This document shows positions 1 to 10,114 of a stretch of 64,000 nucleotides of DNA, in pieces; position 1 is the stretch's first letter, and each line of letters begins with the position of its first letter. The notes under the pieces are model-generated. The model was not told where the DNA came from. It made no database searches and saw nothing but the letters and a program-made list of their open reading frames with translations. The DNA comes from Sarcocystis neurona. Lineage: Eukaryota; Apicomplexa; Conoidasida; Eucoccidiorida; Sarcocystidae. The position numbers and the translations under genes were made by a program. The stretch lies in assembly GCA_000727475.1 (NCBI GenBank), contig KL647295.1, forward strand, positions 360,839 to 424,838. The letters are read 5' to 3'.

Positions 1-1054
1 GCTCTTCCTCCTTGCCTACCTGATGTTGCAGCAGTGCTGCACTTCTACATTTGTACTGCTCTTGCTCTCCGGTCGCTGCTGCACACGCCGTTGCTGATCC
101 GCGCTGCTGATGCTGTGGCTGCCCGTTGCCGCTGCCACCTGTCCTACTGCTATTGCGACTTCCTTCTTTGGCGCTGGCCGATTTTTTTCGCCTGCTGTGC
201 TGCTGCTGTTGCAATGCTGACTGCCTCCTGCGCCGCTGCCCAGGTGCTGCCACTGCTGCGGCTCTCCCGTAGCCCGTCCGCTCGCTGCTGTGACGCTGCT
301 CGTTGCTCTTTGCTGCAGCCGTCCCTCACGCTGGTGTGCTGCTGGTGCTGCTGCCGTTGTCCCTCCCTTCTCTGCTGGTGCCTCTCGGGGGTGCTGCTGC
401 TGTGTCTGCTGCCGGCGTAGCCGTCGTTGCCGCTGCTGGGGCAGTCGTCCTTTGTCGCTGCAGCTGCCCTTCCGAGGAAGGCTTGCTGCTGCGTCCCTGC
501 CACTTCATTTTCTTCTCTGCAGCTAATCACCTGCGTAGTGGTGCGCGTGCTTGCGTCTACCCGTGTCGTGCTGCCGTGGCTAAATAAATGTCAGGGGCCG
601 CAGCTGCTGCAGGGGCTGCTTATTTCAGTCGCTGCAGCTGATCTCGTAGCCTTCTCTCCTGAAATTCTTTTGTCAAACGAACAATACCTGTCTCTCTGTC
701 TATGAAGGCGTCTTTGTTTCTCCTTCAAGTTGTACGCATATATATATATATATATGTATATATATATTCTTCCTATGTGGAGATTTATATATATATATAT
801 ATATTTGTACTTTTTATGTGGAATTGTACATACTTGTATATACAGATATCTCTCTCTATATATCTATCTATATATGTATATATATGTCCTGCACATGTGT
901 ATATGCGTACATATAGATGGTGTGTATGTACGTGGACGTGTAAACGCGAGTGTGTACGTGATTATATGTACATATATATATATATAAGATATGCGCTGCA
1001 GCTATATCTGAGTGACGCGTGTATATATGACTGCGTAATAAAGTCTCTGTATGT
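1..1054. other. Triplet-rich block then TA-rich spacer, no firm gene
   Basis: Bases 1-640 are CTG/TGC-rich and open in several frames on both strands. The minus frame at 150-530 reads as a Gln/Ala/Ser-rich polypeptide but has no ATG at its upstream end, so it could be an exon of a gene running off the left edge or plain repeat. Bases 720-1050 are dominated by TA dinucleotides with TATGTA variants and read as Tyr-Ile runs, which I treat as non-coding. Confidence 0.4.
738..804. repeat. TA dinucleotide microsatellites
   Basis: Two uninterrupted TA tracts (about 738-768 and 787-804) are separated by a short TTCTTCCTATGTGG spacer. They belong to a wider AT-rich patch that separates the first triplet-rich block from the gene candidate at 1055. 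Confidence 0.9.
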
Positions 1055-1855
1055 ATGGGCATGCTAAGACGGCTCCTTTGCTGCCGCAGGAGCGTCTCGG
1101 AGCGCGTGGTTCAATATACTGCGGTGCTGCTGCGGCAGCTTATCAAACTGTTGCCTCTGCCTCTGCGCATGCCTGAGGATGTTGCCGCGGGTGAGCAGCA
1201 ACGGCACGACGAGGCGAAGGAGCAGCAACGGGAGGGGGAAACGAGGACGACGGAGCGCCAGCAGCAGCAGACCCAGCAGCAGAAAAAGCAGGGACGGCCG
1301 CGCCAGCACCATGGGGCGGTGGACAGTGAGAAGCTGCAGCACCGGGCAGGGGTGGGATGGGCGTGCTGCTGCCTTCTCAAATTTCTCTGCGCGGCTCTGC
1401 GGCCCCCGCTGCTGCAGAGGAATATCCCGCTGCTCTGTGCGGTGCTGCGGCTCTTCCCTGTCGACGCGGCGGCCGCCTTTCTTGCTGCTTTCTACCAGCT
1501 GCAAATGCCGGGCCCTGAGCAGCAACCGCAGCAGCGACAGCAGCCGCAGGAGAAACGGCAGCAGCCACCGAACGAATCGCGGCAGCTGCAGGAGGAGGAG
1601 GAGACGAGGAAGCGGGCAGGCATGGAAGACCAGCAGGAGGACACGAAGGAGACGCAGGAGCAGCAGCCGCGGGCTGCCGCGGCGGAAGAACAGCGACAGG
1701 GACTTGCTGCAGCGGCGATGTTTCTCGTGGAGCTCCAGAAGTCTGCTGCTGCGGAACTGCTGCTGCTCATTCGCATGCATCGCTACTTTACGGCGGGAGT
1801 CGAAGACGCCCTGCGCAGCGGGCCCGCAGCAGAAGAAGAAGTCAGCCACACATAG
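1055..1855 (+). CDS. Hypothetical helix-rich protein, 266 aa, or the last exon of a longer gene
   Basis: The frame opens with ATG at 1055 (a second ATG follows at 1061) and closes with TAG at 1853. The protein alternates hydrophobic helical segments (about residues 18-42, 105-150 and 215-250) with Gln/Glu-rich linkers (55-90 and 150-210). It contains Phe, Tyr, His, Lys and Met in ordinary proportion, unlike the Leu/Cys runs in neighbouring frames, which argues for real coding. A pyrimidine-rich stretch ending in CCGCAG just before 1090 could be a splice acceptor, so the ORF may instead be the terminal exon of a gene with its 5' end elsewhere. No family recognised. The 261-codon minus frame over the same bases is Leu/Arg-rich and is probably a shadow. 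Confidence 0.45.
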   Translation: MGMLRRLLCCRRSVSERVVQYTAVLLRQLIKLLPLPLRMPEDVAAGEQQRHDEAKEQQREGETRTTERQQQQTQQQKKQGRPRQHHGAVDSEKLQHRAGVGWACCCLLKFLCAALRPPLLQRNIPLLCAVLRLFPVDAAAAFLAAFYQLQMPGPEQQPQQRQQPQEKRQQPPNESRQLQEEEETRKRAGMEDQQEDTKETQEQQPRAAAAEEQRQGLAAAAMFLVELQKSAAAELLLLIRMHRYFTAGVEDALRSGPAAEEEVSHT

Positions 1856-4419
1856 AACTCAGGCTCACCTGTTTTCCCCCTATCTCTGTGCATGCAGCAC
1901 TTGGACACATGTGGTCAGATGGAAAGCCTAAGCGAATCTTACTCTCTTATATGTATTCACACCCACATATATCTGCATGTATACACCTATACATATATAT
2001 ACATCCACAAATGCATACATATGTCTATACATATGTGTACGTCTTGGGTCTTGGTTGAGTCTACATCAGCGGCTCGTTCTATCCTAGTGGAGAAGCACAC
2101 ACATGTGTGTATGATGCGTGTGTACGTATAGGCCTCCGTATTGCTTGCGTTGACGCTGCAAAACGACGCACATTCGCTCTGCCTGTTCCCCAGACCTGCT
2201 TCTATCGATCCACATGTACACATATATGTATACCGTCTGTATCGCTCAAATGTTTGTGTCGGTGGTTTGTTTAGTACTATTCACTTCTGCTGAAAGCACC
2301 GAGTTTTTCAAACGTTCCTACGCATCATGCGCTTGCGTGAAGAGTCTGCGCCCCTCTGCGATGGGGAGAAGGCCCCAGTGAAGAGCCAGTTCCGTGGGCG
2401 CCGTCCGTTGATTCTGCCTGAACGCGCGGCACATCCGTCCCACTGCAACACATATGTACACACATAGATATGCATACATATGTGGTGTACGAATAAATCG
2501 GTGTATGTATATGTGTGGGATACGTGTATGCATAAGTACAGGACCAAGTGTAGGTCCATGTGCCAGTGTGGTACAGGCGTGGGTGGCTGCTCTGCTAGCT
2601 GCTGTTGCATCCACGTGTGGAAGTCCATCCGCGTACGCCTGTATGTACGCGTCTGGCTGTCTACACGTGCAGACTGCGATATATACGTGGCTGAACACAG
2701 ACGCCACCCCACACACGGCCACGTACATCTGTTCTAGGAAGACGCCATGCCTCCGGTGCACGTAATATTCTGCGGGAGGATCGAACGGGCCGCACCCCTG
2801 CTGCTGGCTGTCTCGCCTCTTCTCCCGACGGCGCGCACTGCGTGGGTCTCCCTGTCTGGCGATCTGCGCCTGCGGCTCTCGACGGCTCTCTGCTTGTGTG
2901 GCGTCGTTTCTACGACGTTTCCCTCTGCCTGTCTTTCGGTCCGCCGGTCGTGGGCTACTGCGTCTGTCTCTGTGCCTGTGTTTTGTATTTCCCCGAAGCC
3001 GCCGTCCTGTGTCAGTTGCAGGTGTCTGTACGTTGGGCGGTTTTCCTCTCCCTCTCTTCCGCTGTGTCTGTGTCTGTGTGTGTCTCTCTCTATCTGCAGC
3101 AGTCTGTCTTTCTGCGTATATAGACGCGCAGCAGAAGGTTCATCCTGACGCTGCTCTGTTTCGCTCTCCCTCTCTTTACATATATCTGTATCTATCTGTA
3201 TATGTAGATAGATATATGTGTGTCTCTCTCTATCTGTCTATATATATGTGTAGCCAGAGGGGTACACATTGACGTGCGCGTGGACTTCTGTGTGTCTATA
3301 TCTATCCAGTGATCAACCTCTGTGCGTGCCCACATACATACTCATATAGGTGTGTGCACACATATATATATGTTATGCATGTATATGTAAATATATGCAT
3401 TCATACATATATACATTTGTATATGTGTATATATTTATATATGGATGCATATAAACACGTGCACGTAGGATTTAGAATACGTAAGGACTCTGACTAAGGA
3501 GTGCTGGGTTTGGGGCAGGTGTCGAGTACGCTGTCGCTACCGCTCTTTTATCAGCAGGTTTGCAATGCGCTACGTGGCCACTGCAGTGGCTGCTGCTGCT
3601 GGTGTTGCTGCTGAGGTGCTGGGCGCTGGGGGTTTGTGCCGCTGCTGAAGTCGCTGCTGCTACAGAGACTGCTGCTGTTCTGTTGTTCGTAGCTGCTTCC
3701 GTTGTTGCTGGTCCTGCCGCTGCCGTGATTACTTCTTGCTGCTGCAGCAGCTCCTGGGGCTGCCCCTGCCGGGGAGGCGTGTGCGGCGCCTGCCGTAACG
3801 CTACGTTACTGCTCCAGCTGCTGCTCGGGCCCCGTCTGCTGCTGCGTTGGCTGAGCCGGGGCTGCGCGTCCTGGTGGTCCTGGCGCGTTGGCTGCTGTTT
3901 GTGTGCTGCTGCTGTTGACGGACATGGGGTTGCTCTGGCTGCTGCTGCTTCTGCTGTCGTTACACCGCACTGTCATTCACGGTGAACTCTGTGGATGAAG
4001 CTGCTGCTGCGCAAACTGCTGTCCCATGGCTGCTGCGGCCACCGCCGCCCTTGCCAATGCTGCTGCTGTTGTTCCCGCCGCTGCCGCTCCTGTTCCCGGC
4101 TCTCTCCCTGCTGTGCCTCTTCCTGGTGCTGCTGCTGCTGCAGCCACTGTTGAGCCACCACTGCCGCTCCTTTGATTTTCCCTGTCGCGGGTCTGTTGCT
4201 GCCACTGATGCCGCCGCCGCGCGCGGCTGCGACTGCTGCTGCGGTCGCTGCTGCTCCTCGGGCTGTACCTGTGTCTGTTGGCGTGTCCTCCCTGGGACTG
4301 GGCCTGCTGCTGCCGCTGCTATTGCGGCGGCTTGGCCCGCAGCAGTATTTGGTGCTGCTGCTTCTGGGGTTGCCGACGCTGCTGCTGCCGCTGTTCACGC
4401 TGTTTCTTCTTGGGCGTAG
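1856..4419. other. Simple-sequence region, no gene supported
   Basis: 1950-2060 and 3170-3460 are TA/GTATAC-type repeats, and 2900-3130 is TCTG/CTGT-rich. A minus frame ending near 2318 has a short natural-looking tail but no start. From 3565 to 4400 the plus strand is CTG/GCT-rich with several overlapping open frames, and a 27-codon ATG frame begins at 3565. I see no domain and cannot choose a frame, although the exon called at 4420 implies an upstream exon somewhere here. Confidence 0.4.
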
Positions 4420-4584
4420 GGCGAGGCGAATCAGAGAGTGATCGAGCAGCTGGCACAGAAGGTGCCACCGGTGGTGGCGGAGCCTTGGGCTGCAGCAGCA
4501 GCAATAGCAGCGTTCGTGCAAGAGCAGCAGCGGGAGGAAGGCGGGAGAGATGAAGGGCGAAGAAGACTGGAGCGTCTGAAGCAG
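4420..4584 (+). CDS. Candidate internal exon, 55 codons, unknown protein
   Basis: The segment is bounded by a strong acceptor (pyrimidine tract, then GGGCGTAG just before 4420) and a good donor (AAGCAG followed by GTAAAG at 4585). Both boundaries are in phase 0. It encodes an alpha-helical, charged stretch with an RVIEQLAQKVPP segment and a basic tail ending ERLKQ. The immediate upstream codon in this frame is a stop that forms part of the acceptor, so the frame only makes sense as an exon. The partner exons are not identified. An alternative frame across 4278-4553 is also open and ends in a basic tail. Confidence 0.3.
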
Positions 4585-5494
4585 GTAAAGCGGCTCAGAG
4601 GCAGCCGAAAACGCATGTTCGCGCTGCTGAAGCGTTGCCTGTCAAACGCCGTCTTCCGGGGTGTGTACGTACAGCAGAACTCTGCGCTCTGCGCGTGTTC
4701 GCATATGTCCTGCTCCGCTGTGCCGGGGTCTGCCGTCGCTGAAATATCTCCCTGGCGCTTCGACTCTGCTGAGACACTCGCGGCTGCTGCTGCTGCGCGC
4801 GGCACCATCTCCTTCCAGTGTTCGTGCTTCCACATTATAGATACATACGTGTACATATGGACATAGGTGTATAGACAGATGCGCATATTCATATATATAG
4901 AGAGAGAGGTAGATGGATATGTATACCATTCTTTCCACATACATATATATATATATATATAAGTATATTCATACATGTATGCATATGTATACATGTATAT
5001 ACTTCCGTATACATATGTGTGCATATGTATACGTCCGTTTACATAAGTATATATATATATAAATGTGTATACGTATATATACGTAGGTGTGCATACATGC
5101 AAGCTCAAACATACCTTTAGACAAGCATATATATATATATATATGTTGAAGAATGGGTGGGCACGTAGATGTATATGCAGCTTCTTTTGCAGGACTCTTG
5201 CTTGTGGCGTGTGTGCTGCTGCCGCTTGTTATTCTGCTGTTGACGCGCCGCGCGAGTGGCGGCGGTTTCCCGTGTCGCTGCTGCTGCGGCTATCTGGTGC
5301 GACCGGCGCGGCTGCTGACTGCTCCTGCTGCTAAGACGGCCTAGGCTGCTGTCGCGGCAACTGCTTCCTGCTGTTGCTGCTGTTGGTGTTGCCGAGGCTG
5401 CTGTTGAGGTTGCCGGTGCCGCTGTTCTGCTGCTGCCCGCAGAGCTACGCTGCATGCGCTTTACCTACGCGGTTCGACTATGCAGAGACGCCGT
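4585..5494. other. TA-rich spacer and triplet block
   Basis: 4840-5145 is TA/GTATAC repeat with arrays at 4943-4961 and 5127-5144. 5150-5460 is triplet-rich. The minus frame 5117-5455 is Ala/Ser/Gln-rich but runs straight into the TA array at its downstream end, so any real coding must stop or splice earlier. No gene called. Confidence 0.4.
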
Positions 5495-5746
5495 TCACCC
5501 CCTGCTTCTTCCTCCCTTTAATTTGGAGCATGCTGGATGCGCTTCTTCCTCCGAAGCTGTGCTGGGATAAGTAGAGAACAAACCAGGTGCTATAGCCCAC
5601 GTTGCCGCTGCGCTGCAGCTTTGTTTCCTACACAGCTGCTGCTGCAGCCCCTGGTGATTGTCCGCCTGTTGTTGCCGCTCTGCTGACGGGCGGCACGTGT
5701 TGCTGCTGCTGCTGCTGACGCTGCGACGTGGCTGGTGCTGCGGCAT
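5495..5746 (-). CDS. Candidate C-terminal exon, unknown protein
   Basis: A minus frame ends at 5495 in a tail of ordinary composition (segments ATWAIAPGLFSTYPS and EEEAHPACSKLKGGRSRG) after a Gln/Ser run. It has no ATG, so it would have to be a terminal exon, possibly of the candidate called immediately upstream at 5628-6218. A splice join was not found. Confidence 0.25.
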   Translation of the reverse strand: MPQHQPRRSVSSSSSNTCRPSAERQQQADNHQGLQQQLCRKQSCSAAATWAIAPGLFSTYPSTASEEEAHPACSKLKGGRSRG

Positions 5747-6218
5747 GGCTGCTACGCGGGGCGGCTTTGCTGCTGTTGCTGCTGCTACAGAGGTGGTGGT
5801 GCTGCGCTTGCTGTTGTTGCAGTTGCCGACGCTGCTGTAGGTGTCGGCATTGCTGCTGCTGCCAGGTTTGTTGCCGCGTTTTACACCTGCCGTTGCTACT
5901 CTGGCACCTGCTGCGGCGGCCAGCGGCTGTTCGAACCGAGACTGCAGGCGACCTGCTGTTGCAAAGGCTGCTCCGGTGGTCCTGCTGTCGTTGCAGCTGG
6001 TAGGAATGTGTTGATGCGTTGCTGCTGCTGCTGCTCTTGCTACTGTGGCTCAACCGCGTATTGCTGCTGCTCCCGCTCTTGCGGCAACGTGACGTCTCGT
6101 GCTGAGCATTCATTTTCTGCCTCCCACGCTCCACACAGACTTCGCGAGGCAGTCTGCTGCTGGTGTTGCAGCAACAGCAGCAGGTGCTCATGCTGCCTCG
6201 CCCCACACATATCTCCAT
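5628..6218 (-). CDS. Hypothetical Gln/Ser-rich protein, 196 aa
   Basis: ATG at 6218 (with G at +4) opens a frame that closes at 5628. Residues 1-45 have mixed composition with a Cys run, 45-100 are Ser/Arg-rich, and 100-196 carry Gln runs typical of Eimeria homopolymeric repeats. No domain is visible. The plus strand over 6139-6218 is also a candid exon, so at most one of the two is likely to be real in the overlap. Confidence 0.3.
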   Translation of the reverse strand: MEICVGRGSMSTCCCCCNTSSRLPREVCVERGRQKMNAQHETSRCRKSGSSSNTRLSHSSKSSSSSNASTHSYQLQRQQDHRSSLCNSRSPAVSVRTAAGRRSRCQSSNGRCKTRQQTWQQQQCRHLQQRRQLQQQQAQHHHLCSSSNSSKAAPRSSHAAAPATSQRQQQQQQHVPPVSRAATTGGQSPGAAAAAV

Positions 6219-6679
6219 GGGAAGCGGCTGCCACACGACTGCAGGTGCAACAGCACAACAGGAGCAGCAGTACACGCTCGAACCCAACCAGGAGCGGAAC
6301 GGACGGAGCCCGTCGAGAGCCGCAGCAGCGGTGGCAACAGCAGCAGCGGTGGCAACAGCAGCAACGGTGGCAACAGCAGCAGCAGCAGGAGCACACGTTC
6401 AAATGACTGCAGCAGCAGCAATAATAGCAGCGAGTCGAGCAACACGGGAGGCAGCAGCAGCAGCAGCAGGACCCTCAGTACAACGTCAACAGCAGTGCCT
6501 GCAACAACGTGCTCAACAGCAGCAGCAGCAGTAGAGGAGCAGGAACGTCAGCTACACACTGCGACAGCTCCCGCGTGGGCAACGGCAGCAGCAAGAACTG
6601 AAGCAGCCACACCAGCAGCAGCAACTGCAGCAGCAACAACCGCAGCAGCAATAACAGCAGCAGCAACTGCAGAAGCAAT

Positions 6680-6712
<33 letters not shown>

Positions 6713-6830
6713 TGCAGCGGCAATAGCTGCAGCAGCAACAACTGCAGCGGCAACCCCAGCAGGGGCAGCCGCAGCAGTAGGAGCAGAAGCAGCCAGAATT
6801 GCGTGGTGGAAACCGTACCAGCAAGAGTAG
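6139..6830 (+). CDS. Candidate terminal exon, Ser/Gly/Asn and Ala/Thr-rich protein
   Basis: A pyrimidine-rich stretch ending CCACACAG is a plausible acceptor before 6139, and the frame ends with TAG at 6828. The product has an SSGGN-type repeat (encoded around 6316-6380), a Ser-rich stretch, a long Ala/Thr run and a short conventional tail (residues ARIAWWKPYQQE). No ATG lies in the frame, so it must be joined to an upstream exon that I could not identify. Other frames over the Ala/Thr run are also open. Confidence 0.3.
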
Positions 6831-6895
6831 CAGCAGCAGCAGAGGCACAACAGGAGTTGCAACCGTATAAACAGCAGCGGCCAGAGCAACAGCAA

Positions 6896-7008
6896 CAAGA
6901 GTCGCAGTGGAGACACTGCAAGAGTCGCAGTGGAGACACTGCTAGAGTCGCAGTGGAGACACTGCTAGAGTCGCAGTGGAGACATTGCAAGAGTCGCAGT
7001 GAAGACTG
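6896..7008. repeat. 23-bp minisatellite, five units
   Basis: Five tandem units: 6896-6918, 6919-6941, 6942-6964, 6965-6987 and a 21-base final unit 6988-7008. The consensus starts CAAGAGTCGCAGTGG and ends AGACACTG. Units differ by one to three substitutions. The 23-base period is not a multiple of three. Confidence 0.95.
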
Positions 7009-7138
7009 CAGTTGCAAGAGCAGCAGCAGGAACTGTAGCAGCGGGAGTAGGAGCGCGTCATTCCTCATGTGTTGCACTTATTGGGTAAACAAGCGCAGCA
7101 TCTTCTCCGAGGATCGATAGCGTAGGGTCACGGGGAAC

Positions 7139-7216
7139 ATGTGTGCATGTCAGGAACACCAGCGGCAACGGCAGCAAGCATCTCGCAAAAATAGTAGGAG
7201 AAGGGGAGAAGCAGAA
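7139..7216 (+). CDS. Candidate first exon, 26 codons
   Basis: ATG at 7139 starts a short basic peptide (MCACQEHQRQRQ, then an SRKNSRRRGEAE stretch). It ends in phase 0 at a full-consensus donor, GTAAGT at 7217. Read without splicing, the frame continues to 7696 and stays plausible in composition (a Pro/Ala segment, then LQHHLSRVLLAASS). It may therefore be a 185-aa unspliced ORF instead. No function recognised. Confidence 0.25.
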
Positions 7217-7718
7217 GTAAGTACTGATACCACTGCTTTTCGAGCCGCCCCCGCACCAGGAGGAGCAGCACCACCACCACCAACAGCCGGCGCTGCAGCC
7301 TTTGAAACCGCAACACTGCAGCACCACTTATCGCGTGTGCTGCTAGCCGCTTCGTCTGCTGTCAGCCGTTTCGTCTCCTACCAGCCGCTTCGTCTGCTGC
7401 CAGCCGCTTTGTATGCTGCCAGCCGCCTGCGTAGCAGCAGCAACAGCAGCAAGCTGTGGACAGTTCCCTACAGCTTCTTCGGTACACGTGTGTATGTATA
7501 TACACCTGCGTGCCGGTGGAGCGGCTACAGTAATACCAACGTATGGACAGACGCTGCGGCACCGTCTTTGCAGTCCCGCGACTTTGTTTACTGCTGCAGC
7601 CCCTGCAACGGGAGCAGCTGCTGGTGTTGTGCATCACAGGCTGCTGAAATTGTTTATACTGACGCCCGTCTGCGTCGCTGGTCCACCTGTTGCTAGTAGT
7701 GCTCTTGCTGCTCCTCTT

Positions 7719-8003
7719 TTAGCTGCTGCTGCTTCTGGTGCTGCCGATGCTGCTGCCGGTGCTGCTGTGGGTTTCTCGAAGAGCAACGCAGCCAAAGACA
7801 CTGGCATAAATAAGTAGTCTTGCTGTAAACAAAGATGGACACCGCTCGTGCTTCGAATTTCGTGAAGCGCGACGCGGTAACAAAATTTTCTCGAGCGCTT
7901 CGGGCCGATGAGGCTGTTGCTCCGAGATGCGCTTCGCAAACTCTTCTGCTGCAGATATCCTTTGTGTCGTCCAGGTCCCTGCACCGGCGTATGCCGGTTG
8001 CAT
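7719..8003 (-). CDS. Hypothetical small protein, 94 aa
   Basis: ATG at 8003 opens a frame closing at 7719. The first 60 residues are of mixed, charged composition (AEEFAKRISEQQ and EALEKILLPRRASRNSK segments). A hydrophobic stretch follows (about residues 61-75, ARLLIYASVFGCVAL) that could span a membrane, then a Ser/Gly/Thr tail from an AGC repeat. A competing plus-strand ATG at 7835, in strong context (AAGATGG), opens a 79-codon frame on the other strand, but that frame ends in TA repeat. I prefer the minus frame weakly. Confidence 0.3.
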   Translation of the reverse strand: MQPAYAGAGTWTTQRISAAEEFAKRISEQQPHRPEALEKILLPRRASRNSKHERCPSLFTARLLIYASVFGCVALRETHSSTGSSIGSTRSSSS

Positions 8004-9840
8004 CAAACACGTGTATTCTGTATACGTGTATATTCATTATACATATGTATGTTCGCGCAGTGACTCATCGGTAGCCGTATAAACGTGAACGCAGATATGT
8101 ATGTCTGTGATCTGATAGATGTACTACGCAAGGATAGAGACGGCGGCACTTCATATGTCTGTATATCTGCATACAGACACAACTATATATGCCTAAAAAC
8201 GTGTATATATATATATATATGTGTATACGTGTCTGTATATATGTATATATACATACACGCATACACGTTGTATCACTTGTACGTATACATATATATAGAT
8301 ATATATATATATGAGAGAGAAAGACGTGCATATATCTATCCTTACTGTATGTGTAAGTGCACACAGAGCAGCTTCTACACCTACGGAGGCAAGGCTGGAG
8401 GGTCTCGCGGTGTTATGATGCGGGAGGTGGAAACGCGAACGTGTCGCTACGATGTATGTTAGTAATTGTTGATCGAGAAAAATTATATACATGTGTACGT
8501 CTGTACACATTAACTTGATATGAAATATTGACATGTGTAGCGACGTACTGCTTACTTCGACGTAAGTACTCCTGATATCTATCGAAGATCTACATCTTTG
8601 AGCATGTGCCAAACTTACAGAAGAAGGCGTATAAGACTGTTATCTGTAGGTACACACGTTGAGAGACAGCGGGTGATATGTGCGTTGTGAATACGAAGAC
8701 TGGGCCAGGCGCAGGCACACGTGTACTCCTGCTGTAAAATTCACCACCACACGTCAAATTTCACTCGTACTGAAAGAGGATGTACAGATGTGCCTCAGGT
8801 ATCGAGGCGCAGTGTCAGGGAGACGCACGCATATGTGAAAGAAACAGTAGGAATGTATGTTCTGTGTGTACACATACCTACACAATTCCCTGGAATTCAG
8901 AAGCAGATTAGTAGACCTTTGTGAGGATCTGTGCGGACACTTAGATGTATAAAGATGGAAGGAGTCTCCCGCGTATATGCGTCTTCGCTGTATAGGTCTC
9001 CTCGTCCACGGCTGTGAATGACTTGCTCTGTACACACGGATTTGCGTGTACCTACACATTTTCGTAAGCATTCGTACACAACAGTATAGACATTTATGTG
9101 ACGTATCATACGTGTGTATATACCATTCGCCGAGCGTGTATGTATGATTAGGTAGAAATTCCTCGTACGTTACTCTTATGCATGTAAACATTCATAGAGA
9201 GGTAGGGATACGCGTGCTTGTTCGAATCGCTGATGCACTTGTAGGGAACGCCATGCCTGTGACGCTCACATGCTTTGCCTGCGCCGTCGACCCTGCACTA
9301 CACACGCGCGAGTGTAGTAGTAGACTTTTTACGCCACCTGTCTTGAATTACACCGTCTTACGGACTGAAACCTCATGGAGGTTTTTCTGCAAACAACAAG
9401 AAACCGTGGATATGCCTCACATACGCTGGTGTTGACGTCATGCCCCACCTCTCTTGTGCGGCTGCTGGTGCTGCTAATGCGTTTGCTTTGCTGCTGTGAC
9501 TGCTGCTGCTACTTGGCTGGTTTCGTCTCGTCACGGCCTTGCGTCCCCACCTACTATGGTTGTGCTTCGGCTGCTCGCTGCAAGTCTGCCGCGGCGTTAA
9601 TCCTGCTGGGGCTGCTGCCGCTGCTATAGCGCCGTTGTCAGCTGCAGTGATGCGTCGAAATCTTCAGCCCACTTATTGCACGTCACACGAAAACGGTTCA
9701 AAGCGTTTCTGCCTCTCTTTACATTTTGCCTCCACCTTGACAAGGGGGGCTGCTGTCGCTATACTCCAGAGCCTGCTGCTGCCTTACCTTCGTACGCCGC
9801 CGCCCTTGTGGTGGTGCTTTTTGCTGCACTACCTCCTGCA
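8004..9840. other. Spacer of GTATAC/TA repeats and unique sequence, no gene
   Basis: 8040-8370 is dominated by TA and TATACG repeats. 8370-9430 is mixed unique sequence with short open frames on both strands and no domain, clear start or splice set. 9430-9840 is CTG-rich. Confidence 0.5.
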
Positions 9841-9851
9841 GCCACTCTGCC

Positions 9852-10043
9852 TCAGTGCCTCCTGCAGCCACTCTGCCTCACTGCCTCCTGCTGCTTCGTG
9901 CTGTGCCTCCTCTGCTGCTCTACCCTCTCCTGCTGCGCTACTGCAGACGGTGCTGTTGCTTTTACCGGCACTTCGTTTTGATGCCTGCCGATGCTGTTGT
10001 GCTGTAGTACATGCTGCTGCCCGCTGCTTCCACTATATTGCAT
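9852..10043 (-). CDS. Candidate small ORF, 63 aa, Gln-rich
   Basis: ATG at 10043 gives a Gln/His/Val-containing polypeptide ending with TGA at 9852. It lies 72 bases downstream of the stop of the two-exon gene at 10115 on the same strand, so it may be part of that gene's alternative 3' end or only repeat. The opposite strand is a CTC/CTG repeat encoding Leu/Cys/Ser. Confidence 0.2.
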   Translation of the reverse strand: MQYSGSSGQQHVLQHNSIGRHQNEVPVKATAPSAVAQQERVEQQRRHSTKQQEAVRQSGCRRH

Positions 10044-10114
10044 CCCCGCTTCCAAGTTCGTGCAGCTGCTCTGTTTCAGCCTTTCAGACTGGCTGACGGG
10101 GTTCTGCTCCGTCG

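Noticed and set aside
730..1067. Overlapping ORFs of Tyr-Ile-Tyr-Ile composition, here and at 8085-8462, 17842-18207 and 27035-27295
   Set aside because: They are translations of TA and GTATAC microsatellites with no natural flanks.
2842..3272. Hydrophobic plus-strand ORFs around 2.75-3.27 kb
   Set aside because: They are encoded by TCTG/TGTC simple repeats that blend into TA repeat, with overlapping open frames of similar composition.
6896..7008. Short direct repeats that superficially resemble a CRISPR array
   Set aside because: The units are directly adjacent with no spacers, and the sequence is eukaryotic.
9216..9232. GTTCGAATCGC, B-box-like sequence
   Set aside because: The flanking sequence cannot fold into a cloverleaf, and no A-box is found at the expected distance.
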